A stretch of DNA of 37,597 nt from NCBI RefSeq assembly GCF_000568255.1, contig NZ_KK037166.1, positions 7,776,600 to 7,814,196 on the forward strand, in the 5' to 3' direction. The stretch comes from Kutzneria sp. 744. Lineage in GTDB: Bacteria > Actinomycetota > Actinomycetes > Mycobacteriales > Pseudonocardiaceae. This document shows positions 26,025 through 35,287 of this stretch, piece after piece. The notes beneath the pieces are model-generated. The model ran no database searches, had not been told where the DNA came from, and was given only the letters and a program-made list of their open reading frames with translations. Position numbers and translations under genes: made by a program. Position 1 is the first letter of the stretch. Every line of letters starts with the position of its first letter.

Positions 26025-27011
26025 GTGGCGTCCGAGCCGCCGGAAGGCCGAACTCCCGGGTTCTCGCCGGAAATTGCCGGTACGCTGCGCAATGCGGACC
26101 GCACGATCCGGATGATGCGCGGGCGGCGGCGCAAGTTGTACAACATGTGGCGCGTCACGATGGCGGGTATCGCGCCGGTCGACAGCTTCTATGTCGCCTT
26201 CTACGGTGAAGGCCGTCTACTCGCCGTGCCGTACGTGTTCGACGGCGAGGAGTACGAGCCGCCAGGGCACCAGATGTACGGACCCGACGGTCTTTCGGCG
26301 TGGATGAAACGACATGCGAGGCCGTATCTGTACAGCATGGACAACGGCCGGCTGCTGCACATGGGCCATTCCTTCGGAGCGGATGAGCGGCTGTCCCGTG
26401 ACACGGTGGCGGTTCCGCTTCTCGACCCGACCGCCGACGGTGGTCCGGTCGTCGGCTTGGCCTCGATACAGAGCTACGCGCCCGATGTGTACGGCAGCGA
26501 GACCGTTCACGCCTTCGAGTTCCTGGCCCGATCTGTCGTCACCGTTCTCGCCCGGGAGCGGGAAGACGTCGCCAATCGCGCGTCGCTGGACCTTGTCGGC
26601 GATGACGAGCCGGATTCTCCGCTGTCCGTCCTGGAGATCGTGGACGGCTTCGTCGAGACGCTGGAGAAGATCCGTGTCGGCCTTGAGGAGTCCATCCATC
26701 TCGTGCCGCCGCAGCTGTCCATGCTCAACCGGCGCCTTGTCTCGGTTCGGGAGCTGTGTCGGCAGGCGCAGACCGATGCCGCCGAGGTGATCCTCACGCC
26801 GTCGGTGGACCTCCAGGGCATCCTCGAAAGTCTGACGCCGCGAGAACGTGAGATCGCCGAACTCGTGGCGGACGGGCTGGCGAACGAGCGAATCGCCGAG
26901 CGGCTGCAGATCTCCGAGGCCACCGTCAAGACACACGTCACCCGCATCCTCAAGAAATTCGGGGCCCGCCAGCGGGCGGCCGTCGCCGCACGCCTTCGCC
27001 CGTTCGGCTGA
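26025..27011 (+). CDS. LuxR-type regulator with GAF-like sensory domain
   Basis: A 328-residue transcription regulator. Residues about 25-190 resemble a GAF domain (VDSFYVAFYGEGRLLAVPYV, TVAVPLLDPTADGG, GLASIQSYAPDVYG). A helical linker with LVSVRELCRQAQTDAAEV follows. The last 60 residues are a LuxR/GerE helix-turn-helix: LTPREREIAELVADGLANER and ISEATVKTHVTRILKKFGA. It lacks a receiver domain, so the GAF-like part presumably senses a small molecule or protein partner. The GTG at 26025 is preferred since GGAGG lies nine bases upstream; GTG at 26016 is too close to it. It lies 143 bases before the IS-split secreted gene, which might be a target, but no binding site was identified. Confidence 0.87.
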   Translation: MASEPPEGRTPGFSPEIAGTLRNADRTIRMMRGRRRKLYNMWRVTMAGIAPVDSFYVAFYGEGRLLAVPYVFDGEEYEPPGHQMYGPDGLSAWMKRHARPYLYSMDNGRLLHMGHSFGADERLSRDTVAVPLLDPTADGGPVVGLASIQSYAPDVYGSETVHAFEFLARSVVTVLAREREDVANRASLDLVGDDEPDSPLSVLEIVDGFVETLEKIRVGLEESIHLVPPQLSMLNRRLVSVRELCRQAQTDAAEVILTPSVDLQGILESLTPREREIAELVADGLANERIAERLQISEATVKTHVTRILKKFGARQRAAVAARLRPFG

Positions 27012-27301
27012 CCCGCCCCAGCGTTGCTGATCAGAGCCTCCGTACGACCGAGTCGTACACCGCCCCTCGACGAAGATACCTCTCGGTCTCCTACCGTCAC
27101 GCCGCCGAATTCGCCACTCTGGTTTTTCCATGAGATTCCCAAGGAGTGGTTCATATGAAGCGTATCCTGACCCAGGTTCTGCTCGGCGCGTTGATGCTGC
27201 TCGGCGGCGCGGTGACGGTGACGGTGACGGGGGTGGCGCACGCCGGCGGCGGCGTGGACATCACCGGCTGGTGCCGAAGCTATTACAACAGCTCGGCCTT
27301 C

Positions 27302-27304
27302 AAT
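27302..27304. repeat. Target-site duplication, left copy
   Basis: AAT here and at 28318-28320 flank the insertion. The shared flank is up to six bases (TCAATG), so the exact duplication length is ambiguous by one to three bases; AAT would fit the ANT targets reported for the ISL2 group. Confidence 0.55.
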
Positions 27305-27316
27305 GAGGTGATCTCA
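27305..27316 (+). repeat. Left terminal inverted repeat of the IS
   Basis: GAGGTGATCTCA pairs with the opposite end (28306-28317) with one mismatch at the third base. If the target duplication is CAATG instead of AAT, the repeat would start at 27306. Confidence 0.75.
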
Positions 27317-27323
27317 GCGACTT

Positions 27324-28154
27324 TCAGGTCTGCCGGCCATGTTCGAAATGTGTCAGCGCCAGTGCGGCTTTGACGATGTCACCGATCTTGCGTGGACTGG
27401 CGGTGATGTGCCGCAGGGCGCGCCACCGCCCGGTCAGCACGGCGAACCCACGCTCGCCCAGGCACCGCAGACCCCGTAGCAGCGCGTTGTAGGCGCAGTT
27501 GTCCGCGTCGAGCACCTGGTCGCCGGCGGGCTGCTTGACCGGGGTGTGCACGCCGATCCCAGCGCCGTCGTAGCCGCCGTCGGCCAACGTGGGCAGACCC
27601 AGTTGCGAGGCGGCCCAGTACAACGCGCCCAGAACATGTTCCCGGGCCGCGGTTAGGTCGTGGACCGAGCCCGGCTCGACAACCGAGACCCACAGCGGGA
27701 AGCCGTTCGGCGCCGACAGCGCCTGGATGTTGCCGCCGTGCTCATGGGCTTTCCCCGAATACCACAGGTCGATGGGCTCGCCTTTGACGCTGAGGGTTTT
27801 CTCGCCGTAGCGGTCGCAGGAGAAGACCTTGCCGTCCAGGATCACGTGAGTCGCGCCCGCGTCCTTGGCTTGTTGGAGGGCGTCGTGCAGGTCCGGGGCC
27901 TGCGCGGCGAGGACCGTGATCACTTCGTCGAGGTAGCGGTAGCCGGTGGCGCGGGAGATGCCGTGGTCGCGGGCCAGTGTGGTGATGTCGGCGTTCTGGC
28001 GGAACCAGCGCAGGCCCAATACCGCGTGCCAGAAGCAGGTCAGCGCCCTGGAGTTGGTGCGGGTGCCGCGTCGGCGGCGTTCGGCTTGCAAGAGTCGGCC
28101 GAGGTGCTGGGCCAGTTCGCGGGGCACGTCGAGTGTGGCAGGATACGTGATCAC
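27324..28154 (-). CDS. IS5-family DDE transposase
   Basis: A 276-residue transposase that appears intact. The N-terminal part is a helix-turn-helix (NADITTLARDHGISRATGYR), and the catalytic DDE_Tnp_4-type domain shows ATHVILDGKVF (first Asp), GKAHEHGGNIQALSAPNGFP, GSVHDLTAAREHVLGALY and LPTLADGGYDGAGIG (second Asp), with the final Glu probably in RCLGERGFAVL. The GTG at 28154 follows GAAGGC at a reasonable distance. It reads opposite to the gene it interrupts and fills nearly the whole element. Confidence 0.9.
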   Translation of the reverse strand: MITYPATLDVPRELAQHLGRLLQAERRRRGTRTNSRALTCFWHAVLGLRWFRQNADITTLARDHGISRATGYRYLDEVITVLAAQAPDLHDALQQAKDAGATHVILDGKVFSCDRYGEKTLSVKGEPIDLWYSGKAHEHGGNIQALSAPNGFPLWVSVVEPGSVHDLTAAREHVLGALYWAASQLGLPTLADGGYDGAGIGVHTPVKQPAGDQVLDADNCAYNALLRGLRCLGERGFAVLTGRWRALRHITASPRKIGDIVKAALALTHFEHGRQT

Positions 28155-28305
28155 GGGGAGCCTTCTGGTTCGGACTTGATCTTCGCAAATCCAGTCTTAC
28201 CAGGGGCTCCCCGGCCATCTTCGCGGGGCTCGGTCTGTCAGCGACCTACCCGCCCACGCAGCTCGCACGTATGCATTCGTTCGATTTTCAACGCGACGAT
28301 CTTGG

Positions 28306-28317
28306 TGAGATCACGTC
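28306..28317 (-). repeat. Right terminal inverted repeat of the IS
   Basis: TGAGATCACGTC on the plus strand is the reverse complement of GACGTGATCTCA and mirrors the left end with one mismatch. Confidence 0.75.
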
Positions 28318-28583
28318 AATGCGATCGTGGTTGTCAACAACGTCTACGGCTGGCGATGCCAGTACGGCTCGGACACCGGAACGCGGCTGAGCGTCGATAT
28401 GAATGCCGCCTGCGCCTGGAAGTACGGCAATCCCGGCACCGCCCGATTCACGAACTACAGCAATCCCTATTCCTGGTACTGCGTGTAGCGGTGTCGGACG
28501 AGTGAGGTTCGGATGCTGCCGAGTGCCGGTCGTCCGACGGGCGCTTGGCGGGGTCCGGCCCGATGGTGTCTGCTGGGCCGGTG

Positions 28584-29084
28584 ATGGATTGGCGATTCTG
28601 CCCCCGCTGCGGGACATCCCTGGCGTTCGTCGGCTCCGGCGCCGAACGCCACGCCTCGTGCGGTGACTGCGGCTTCTGGAAATACGACAACCCATTGCCC
28701 ACCACCATCGGCCTCATCTGCCGCGGGCGGTCGATCCTGTTGCTCCGCCGTGCCCAGCCGCCGGCCATCGGCGCGTGGGACACGGTCGGCGGTTTCCTCA
28801 CCGCCGGCGAGACCGCGGAGCAGAACCTGGTTCGCGAGGCCCGGGAGGAGATCGGTTGCCCGGTCCTCGATCTCCGCCCCGTCGGCAGCTACGCCTCCGT
28901 CTACGGCGACACCGGCATGGCCACCGTCGGCATGGCCTTCACCTGCCGTATCCCCGACGACGCCGTGATCACGTTGTCGGCGGAGAACACCGAGCACCGC
29001 TGGTTCGCCTGGGATGAGATCCCGGACCTGGCCTTCACCGACGTGAAGGCGGCGGTCCGGGATCTCGTCGCCGGAACCGGGTGA
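28584..29084 (+). CDS. Nudix hydrolase with N-terminal zinc ribbon
   Basis: A 166-residue Nudix protein. Residues 1-35 form a zinc ribbon with FCPRCGTSL and SCGDCGFWKYDNPLPT, the arrangement seen in NADH pyrophosphatase (NudC)-like and related proteins. The Nudix box lies at residues 70-92, with E76 and REAREEIG supplying the metal-binding glutamates. It should hydrolyse a nucleoside diphosphate linked to another group, possibly NAD(H) or ADP-ribose; the NudC-specific SQPWPFPxS motif was not seen, so substrate is open. The ATG at 28584 (MDWRFCPRCG) is chosen as it starts just before the zinc ribbon; GTG 28581 or ATG 28563 would add a few residues. It begins 95 bases after the IS-split gene. 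Confidence 0.88.
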   Translation: MDWRFCPRCGTSLAFVGSGAERHASCGDCGFWKYDNPLPTTIGLICRGRSILLLRRAQPPAIGAWDTVGGFLTAGETAEQNLVREAREEIGCPVLDLRPVGSYASVYGDTGMATVGMAFTCRIPDDAVITLSAENTEHRWFAWDEIPDLAFTDVKAAVRDLVAGTG

Positions 29085-29141
29085 GCTGTCATCCCGCGCG
29101 GACGGGCCGTTCAACCGCGCGTGCGATTCGACGAATTCCGG

Positions 29142-29912
29142 TCAGCCCTTGAAGAACTCGGTCAGGACGGCGGCGATGACCTCCACGGGGAGGTCGTGGA
29201 AGCCGCCGTCGCGGGCGATGTGCTGGCCGTGGGGGAGGGCGGTGGCGGCAGCGGCGGAGGCGGCCTGGAGCCAAGGGGAGGAGCCGGTGCTGCTGAGGAT
29301 GAGGGCGGGGACGGTGATGTGGGAGAGGGCGGCGGGCACGGCGCCGTCGCCCATGACGGCGTTGTCGTAGGCGAGGGTGGGGGCGATGGCGACGAGGCCG
29401 GCCCACATGGGAGTGGCCTTCATCTGGTCGACGACCTCGGCGGGCTGGCCGACGGCGCGGGTCATGAAGTGGGCGACGGCGTCCGCGTTGCGGCCCTCGG
29501 CGAGCAGGGAGTCGAGGATCGGGCCGTACGACTCGTCGACGGGAGGGGCGTCGGGGACGCGGTAGGGCGGCTCCATGCCGGAGACCCGCTGGATGGGCAG
29601 GTCGGAGGCGGCGGCGTGGAGGACGAGGGCGGCGCCGGAGGACATGCCGTAGACGAAGGAGCCGCCGACGGCGTCGAGCACGGCGGAGAGGTCCTCGAGC
29701 TCGCGGTCGACGGCGTAGGGCCGGGTGTCGGTGCTGTCGCCGCGGCCACGGCGGTCGTAGGCGACGACGTCGAAGGCCGGGGCCAAGGCCGCGGCCAGCG
29801 GGGCGAAGGACTGGCGGGTCATGAAGGCGCCGCCGACCAGCACGAGGGCGGGGCCCCGGCCGGTCCGCTCGTACGCGATGGAGGTGCCGTCCTTGGAGGT
29901 GACTGTCTGCAT
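29142..29912 (-). CDS. Alpha/beta-fold hydrolase
   Basis: A 256-residue cytoplasmic hydrolase. The order is typical: oxyanion region LVLVGGAFMTRQSF, then VVAYDRRGRGDSTDTRPY, the nucleophile elbow VYGMSSGAALVLHAA with the serine in GMSSG, and the closing histidine in ARDGGFHDLPVEV. The catalytic acid is probably in the SSTGSSPW region or nearby. The substrate is not predictable. ATG at 29912 (MQTVTSKDGTSIAY) matches the family's usual start; ATG at 29918 or 29948 would add a few residues; none has a clear ribosome site. A LexA-like box lies at 29967-29982, 55 bases upstream, between this gene and the divergent conserved protein, so SOS control is possible. Confidence 0.85.
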   Translation of the reverse strand: MQTVTSKDGTSIAYERTGRGPALVLVGGAFMTRQSFAPLAAALAPAFDVVAYDRRGRGDSTDTRPYAVDRELEDLSAVLDAVGGSFVYGMSSGAALVLHAAASDLPIQRVSGMEPPYRVPDAPPVDESYGPILDSLLAEGRNADAVAHFMTRAVGQPAEVVDQMKATPMWAGLVAIAPTLAYDNAVMGDGAVPAALSHITVPALILSSTGSSPWLQAASAAAATALPHGQHIARDGGFHDLPVEVIAAVLTEFFKG

Positions 29913-29966
29913 GCCCATACGTCGAAACAGAACACCGGAATGCGACATCGCGCGACCGCGCTAGAC

Positions 29967-29982
29967 TCGAACACCCGTTCTA
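29967..29982. promoter_or_regulatory. LexA-like SOS box
   Basis: TCGAAC-ACCC-GTTCTA matches the actinobacterial LexA site TCGAAC-N4-GTTCGA at 11 of 12 specified positions. It sits in the gap between two divergent genes, 55 bases from the hydrolase start and 92 from the start at 30075, where a repressor could act on one or both. Confidence 0.6.
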
Positions 29983-30074
29983 AGGCGGCGTGTCGCGGAC
30001 CGGGGGACGGGGCCCGTTTGTGGCAGACTCCGGCCCCTAGTCCGCACCCGCCACGACGAGAGGAAACACCGGCC

Positions 30075-30686
30075 ATGGGCCAGAAGGTTGTGCGGTTCTC
30101 CGACCTGAGCGGCAAGATCGTCGGGGACGGCGAGCTGGTCAAGATCGTCGTCACCCAGCACCCCGCGCTGACGGACGGCCCGGTCGAGATCGAGGCCGCC
30201 CCGTCGGAGCTGGCGGACATCGAGGACAAGGCCATCGACGTGGTCAGCTTCGAGGTGTTCGAGGCGGGCGAGGAGCCCCGCCTGGTGGTGATGCCGCTGG
30301 CCGAGTTCGACAAGCTGGCCACCGACGACCCGATGGACGTGGTCATCAAGGCGGCCAAGAAGTCCTACGCCAAGCCCGCCCGGGCCAAGTCCACCGGCGA
30401 GACCAAGGTCAACTACGGCAGTCTCGAACACGCCGGCAAGCCCCACCGCGGCAAGGTCAACGACGCGGAGAAGCAGATCATCCGCGACCACCTCGACCAG
30501 GTGAACGAGCGGCTGGAGTCGGACGGCCTCCGCCTGATCGACCTGGCCGACGCCGAGATCGTGGCCCGGTACGGCCTGGAGGAGCTCGCCGCCGAGCGCG
30601 GCGCGGCCGCGATGCCGGCCGAGACGGTGGCAGCCGATGCGAAGGTCGAGTCGGCGGCGAACGCGGACGACGAATCCGACGAATAA
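30075..30686 (+). CDS. Conserved actinobacterial protein of unknown function
   Basis: A 203-residue soluble, acidic and charged protein without signal or membrane segments. The N-terminal part (MGQKVVRFSDLSGKIVGDGE) is beta-rich; a basic linker with KAAKKSYAKPARAKSTGE is followed by the strongly patterned VNYGSLEHAGKPHRGKVNDA and NERLESDGLRLIDLADAEIV, then an Ala/Glu/Asp tail. I recall similar uncharacterised proteins in many actinomycetes. The basic linker and MGQKV start faintly recall the nucleoid protein Lsr2, but this is only a resemblance. The ATG at 30075 follows GAGAGGAAA. An SOS-like box 92 bases upstream suggests a DNA-damage link. A hairpin lies at 30728-30756. Confidence 0.7.
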   Translation: MGQKVVRFSDLSGKIVGDGELVKIVVTQHPALTDGPVEIEAAPSELADIEDKAIDVVSFEVFEAGEEPRLVVMPLAEFDKLATDDPMDVVIKAAKKSYAKPARAKSTGETKVNYGSLEHAGKPHRGKVNDAEKQIIRDHLDQVNERLESDGLRLIDLADAEIVARYGLEELAAERGAAAMPAETVAADAKVESAANADDESDE

Positions 30687-30727
30687 ATGTGACGGGTGGG
30701 GACCGGCGGTCGAGGCGAAAAGTGCGG

Positions 30728-30756
30728 CCGCCGGGGTGTCCTGAACGTCCCGGCGG
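30728..30756 (+). terminator. Hairpin after the conserved protein gene
   Basis: CCGCCGGG and CCCGGCGG pair perfectly (8 bp) around a 13-base loop, 41 bases after the stop and about 130 bases before pyk. It is a plausible terminator without a T-run. Confidence 0.45.
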
Positions 30757-30889
30757 TGAACCAACAGTGATGGCCCGGTGACCGTGCGCTGAAATTCGAG
30801 GGTGCGGGGAGTGTTTCTAGGCGGTTCCCCAAACGTTACTGCCGGGTAGTTCGGGATCGGTCCAGTGCGTCGGTCTAAGCTGCTGGAAC

Positions 30890-32314
<1,425 letters not shown>

Positions 32315-32323
32315 GAGAAATCA

Positions 32324-33271
32324 GTGACTGAAGCGGCTCGCGCCGCGGCCGCCGACCCCGGAGCTGAACAAGCTCCGGGGTCGGTGCCGTTGACGCTCGA
32401 CGGGGTGCCGCACGGCCAGCCGGTGCTCGACCGCCTGGTCGCGCTGCTGGACCTGGAGCGCATCGAGGAGAACATCTTCCGCGGGGTCAGCCCGGCCGAC
32501 TCCTCGGTCCGGGTGTTCGGCGGCCAGGTCGCCGGCCAGGCGCTGGTGGCGGCGGGTCGCACCGTGCCGGAGGAGCGCAAGGTGCACTCGCTGCACGCCT
32601 ACTTCATCCGCCCGGGAGATCCGCGCATCCCGATCGTGTACGAGGTGGACCGCATCCGCGACGGCCGCTCGTTCACCACGCGCCGGGTGGTCGGGGTGCA
32701 GCGCGGCAAGGCGATCTTCTCGCTGTCTGCCTCGTTCCAGCTGGTCGAGCCGGGCATGGAGCACGGGGAGCCGATGCCGTCGGTGCCGGACCCGGAGTCG
32801 CTCCCGACGTTCGGCGAACGGCTGGCCCAGCTGGGCGCCGACCGCGAGAAGCTGGGCCGGGACCGGCAGCGGCCGATCGACCTGCGCTACGTCTCCGACC
32901 CGCCCTGGATCACCCGCGAGAGCGGCCCGCACGAGGCCCGCAACCAGGTGTGGATGCGGGCCGACGGCAAGCTGCCCGACGACGACCTGCTGCACGTGTG
33001 CGTGCTGGCCTACGCCTCGGACATGACGCTGCTGGACTCGGTGCTGGCCCGGCACGGCGTGTACTGGGGCACGGACAAGGTGCTCGGGGCCAGCCTGGAC
33101 CACGCGATGTGGTTCCACCGCCCGTTCCGCGCCGACGAGTGGTTCCTGTACGACTGCACCTCGCCCAGCGCCTCCAACGCCCGTGGCCTGGCCACCGGCC
33201 GCTTCTTCACCCGCGACGGCCAGCTGGTCGCCACCGTGGTCCAGGAAGGCCTGCTCAGAGTCCTGCCGTAA
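32324..33271 (+). CDS. tesB: Acyl-CoA thioesterase II
   Basis: A 315-residue double-hotdog thioesterase that hydrolyses medium- to long-chain acyl-CoA to free fatty acid and CoA. The first hotdog has VFGGQVAGQALVAAGRTVPE, HSLHAYFIRPGDP and DRIRDGRSFTTRRVVGVQRG; the second has LAYASDMTLLDS, with the catalytic aspartate, and ASLDHAMWFHRPF with DEWFLYDCTSPSA. A gap after the first domain matches TesB length. The GTG at 32324 lies nine bases after pyk and follows GGAGAAAT. The stop codon starts the left arm of a nested inverted repeat shared with convergent uppP. Confidence 0.95.
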   Translation: MTEAARAAAADPGAEQAPGSVPLTLDGVPHGQPVLDRLVALLDLERIEENIFRGVSPADSSVRVFGGQVAGQALVAAGRTVPEERKVHSLHAYFIRPGDPRIPIVYEVDRIRDGRSFTTRRVVGVQRGKAIFSLSASFQLVEPGMEHGEPMPSVPDPESLPTFGERLAQLGADREKLGRDRQRPIDLRYVSDPPWITRESGPHEARNQVWMRADGKLPDDDLLHVCVLAYASDMTLLDSVLARHGVYWGTDKVLGASLDHAMWFHRPFRADEWFLYDCTSPSASNARGLATGRFFTRDGQLVATVVQEGLLRVLP

Positions 33272-33359
33272 ACCCCGGCGAGTCCCGCCCACAGTCACAC
33301 CGAATGCCTGAAACGGATTCAGCATTTCGGTGTGACGCTAAGCGGGACTCGCGGGGGTT
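33271..33359. terminator. Nested inverted repeat between convergent tesB and uppP
   Basis: The outer arms (33271-33288 and 33342-33359) match at 17 of 18 positions: AACCCCGGCGAGTCCCGC against the complement of the right arm. The inner arms (33295-33312 and 33318-33335) start and end with TCACACCGAA and TTCGGTGTGA, with small bulges toward the centre. The whole can fold into one long hairpin. Its ends lie in the stop codons of both genes, so it is probably a two-way terminator; its length is unusual. Confidence 0.8.
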
Positions 33360-34344
33360 ACGGGGTGCCGGCGATGAGGAAGTAGGCGAGGGAGCCGAGG
33401 CCGGCGATGAGGCAGTACAGGGCGAAGGGCTTGAGGGTCTTGGTCTCGAAGTAGGAGGCCAGGAAGCGGGCCGCGACGTACGCCGCGATGCCGGCGACGA
33501 CGCTGCCGACCAGGGCCGGGCCCAGGGAGCCGGCCACGGCGGGCTTGAACAGCTCGGGCATCTTGAGCACGCCGGCGCCGAGGATGACCGGGGTGGCCAG
33601 CAGGAAGGCGAACCGGGCGGCGTCGTCGTGCCGCAGGCCGCGGGTCAGGCCGGCGACGATGGTGATGCCGGAGCGGCTGATGCCGGGCAGCAGGGCCAGC
33701 GCCTGGGCGCCGCCGATCAGCACGGCTTCCTTCCAGGTGAGCTTGGACAGCCGCCGCTCGGACGCCTCGTCGGCGGTCAGCGGCTCGGCGGTGATGGCGT
33801 GCAGCGGCGCGGTGTCGCCGGGGTTGAAGGCCGAGGCGGGGATGACCATCGTCTGGTCGGGCGACATCTCCTCGACGGCCTCGCGACGCCGGTGCTGGAG
33901 GCGTTCCACGGCGAACAGCACCAAACCGTTGAGCGCCAGGAAAATGGCCGTCGGCACCGGTTTGCCGAGAAAGTTGCGGATCGCGCTTTCCAGCGCGATG
34001 CCGGCGATGCCGACCGGAATGGTGCCGATCACGAGCAGCCAGCCCAGCCGCTGCTCGGCGTTGGAGATCTTCCGCGTGACGATGGACGTCCACAGGCCGC
34101 GGATGATGCGCACCCAGTCCCGCCAGTAGAAGATCACCAGCGCGATCGCGGTTGCCACGTGCATGGCCACCAGCACGGCCAGGTACGGCGTCTCCTTGCC
34201 GCTGAGGCTGAGGTCCTTGGCCCACTGGCCGCCGGCCAGCGCCGGTAGCAGCACGCTGTGGCCCAGGCTGGAGACCGGGAACAGCTCGCTCACCCCCTGG
34301 AGCAGCCCGACGGCGATGGCCTCGACGTAGCTCAGGTCCGACAT
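33358..34344 (-). CDS. uppP: Undecaprenyl-diphosphatase
   Basis: A 328-residue polytopic membrane enzyme of the BacA/UppP family, which recycles undecaprenyl pyrophosphate to the phosphate form for peptidoglycan synthesis and gives bacitracin tolerance. Both family motifs are present: QGVSELFPVSSLGHSVLL near the N-terminus and ALLPGISRSGITIVAGLTRG after the middle. An extra hydrophilic stretch (about residues 150-200, including MSPDQTMVIPASAFNPGDTA) makes it longer than the 270-residue Escherichia coli protein, as in many actinobacteria. ATG 34344 is used since GGAAGG lies a few bases upstream; the preceding TTG is an alternative one codon earlier. It ends in the shared inverted repeat with tesB. 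Confidence 0.95.
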   Translation of the reverse strand: MSDLSYVEAIAVGLLQGVSELFPVSSLGHSVLLPALAGGQWAKDLSLSGKETPYLAVLVAMHVATAIALVIFYWRDWVRIIRGLWTSIVTRKISNAEQRLGWLLVIGTIPVGIAGIALESAIRNFLGKPVPTAIFLALNGLVLFAVERLQHRRREAVEEMSPDQTMVIPASAFNPGDTAPLHAITAEPLTADEASERRLSKLTWKEAVLIGGAQALALLPGISRSGITIVAGLTRGLRHDDAARFAFLLATPVILGAGVLKMPELFKPAVAGSLGPALVGSVVAGIAAYVAARFLASYFETKTLKPFALYCLIAGLGSLAYFLIAGTP

Positions 34345-34457
34345 CAATCGCCTTCCGAGGGTGACTGCGGGGGTCCTGCGGCACGGTAGGGGGTGCCGTG
34401 CCGAGTTCGGTGAACCCTAGATGAACAAAAGGTGTTTCGGACCTACCGGGTTGCTCA

Positions 34458-35270
34458 TTACGCCTTCACGCCGACGCCGCCGTAACCGGGCGGGAGCTTG
34501 GCCGGCAGCTCCTGATCGGCGTCGGGCCGCCACTGGTGCACCAGCGTGACGCCGGGTTCCAGCAGGTCGAAGCCGTGGAAAAGGGCCTCGATCTGCGGCC
34601 GGGTCCGCAGCACGACGGGATTGGTCGTGTTCTGGTACACGGCTTTGAAGTCGGCCAGCATGCCGGTTCGGTTGTCCGGCTCCTCTTTCGCGCCGATATG
34701 GGACAGCACGAGATGGCTGCCCTCCGGCACGGCGTCGCGATAGCCGGCGACGATCTCGGCGGGACGGGAGGAGTCCGGCACGAAATGCAGCACGGAGGCC
34801 ATGATCAGGCCGACCGGCTCGGAGAAGTCGATCAGGTCTCGCACCCGGGGGTCGGACAGCACCGCGTCCACGTCCCGCATGTCGGCCTGGAGCACGGTGG
34901 CGAGGCGGTTGGGCCGCAGGATCGCCGTGCTGTGCGCCACCGCGACCGGGTCGATGTCCACGTAGACGACGCGCGTTGTCGGGTCCCGGCGCTGCGCGAC
35001 CTCGTGCACGTTGCCCACGGTGGGGATGCCGGAACCGAGGTCGAGCAGCTGCCGGATGCCGGAGTCGACGAGCAGCCGCACCGCGCGCCGCAGGAAGTCG
35101 CGGTTCCCCCTCGCCCCCTGGATCGTGTACGGCATGGCGGCGATGGCCCGTTCGGCGGCGTCGCGGTCGACCTCGAAGTTGTGGGTGCCACCGAGGTAGT
35201 AGTCGTACATGCGGGCGGGACTCGGCTTGGTGACGTCCATGGTCGCCGGCACCCAGTCAGGCAGCTCCAT
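34458..35270 (-). CDS. SAM-dependent methyltransferase (DUF574 / Methyltransf_19 type)
   Basis: A 270-residue methyltransferase of the group abundant in actinomycetes. The N-terminal PSPARMYDYYLGGTHNFEVD is the hallmark of this family. The SAM-binding loop is LLDLGSGIPTVGNVHEVAQ, the acidic end of strand 2 is VVYVDIDPVAVAHS, and VGLIMASVLHFVPD follows. Substrate is unknown; members are often linked to secondary metabolism or regulation. ATG 35270 is used, with a weak AGGG upstream; the gene starts 17 bases after the DUF2218 stop on the same strand, suggesting one transcript with it. Confidence 0.9.
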   Translation of the reverse strand: MELPDWVPATMDVTKPSPARMYDYYLGGTHNFEVDRDAAERAIAAMPYTIQGARGNRDFLRRAVRLLVDSGIRQLLDLGSGIPTVGNVHEVAQRRDPTTRVVYVDIDPVAVAHSTAILRPNRLATVLQADMRDVDAVLSDPRVRDLIDFSEPVGLIMASVLHFVPDSSRPAEIVAGYRDAVPEGSHLVLSHIGAKEEPDNRTGMLADFKAVYQNTTNPVVLRTRPQIEALFHGFDLLEPGVTLVHQWRPDADQELPAKLPPGYGGVGVKA

Positions 35271-35287
35271 GCCGGCGAACCCTAATG

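Larger units (their letters stand above)
27305..28317 (-). mobile_element. IS5-family insertion sequence, about 1.01 kb
   Basis: A complete element with one transposase gene on the minus strand. The ends are GAGGTGATCTCA (27305-27316) and the reverse complement of GACGTGATCTCA (28306-28317), matching at 11 of 12 positions. Host sequence AAT, possibly extended to TCAATG, is repeated on both sides. Element length, single DDE transposase and short terminal repeats fit IS5, and GA-starting ends plus a three-base ANT target suggest the ISL2 group; that assignment is from memory of group features. The intact transposase and clean duplication suggest it may be active or recently so. Confidence 0.88.
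27155..28488 (+). pseudogene. Small secreted four-cysteine protein, split by an insertion sequence
   Basis: The ATG at 27155 follows AAGGAG and opens a signal peptide (MKRILTQVLLGALMLLGGAV ... VAHAG). The reading goes VDITGWCRSYYNSSAFN to 27304, where the insertion sequence interrupts. Beyond the element, from 28321, the sequence continues A-IVVVNNVYGWRCQYGSDT, MNAACAWKYGNPGTARF and SNPYSWYCV, stop at 28486-28488. Removing the element and one copy of the target duplication joins TTC AAT GCG ATC with no frame change, giving a 105-residue precursor with four cysteines in the mature part (likely two disulphides). As it stands the left part reads into the element and stops after about 70 codons. 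The family is not one I can name; it looks like a small extracellular protein of actinomycetes. The exact repair implies recent insertion. Confidence 0.85.
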
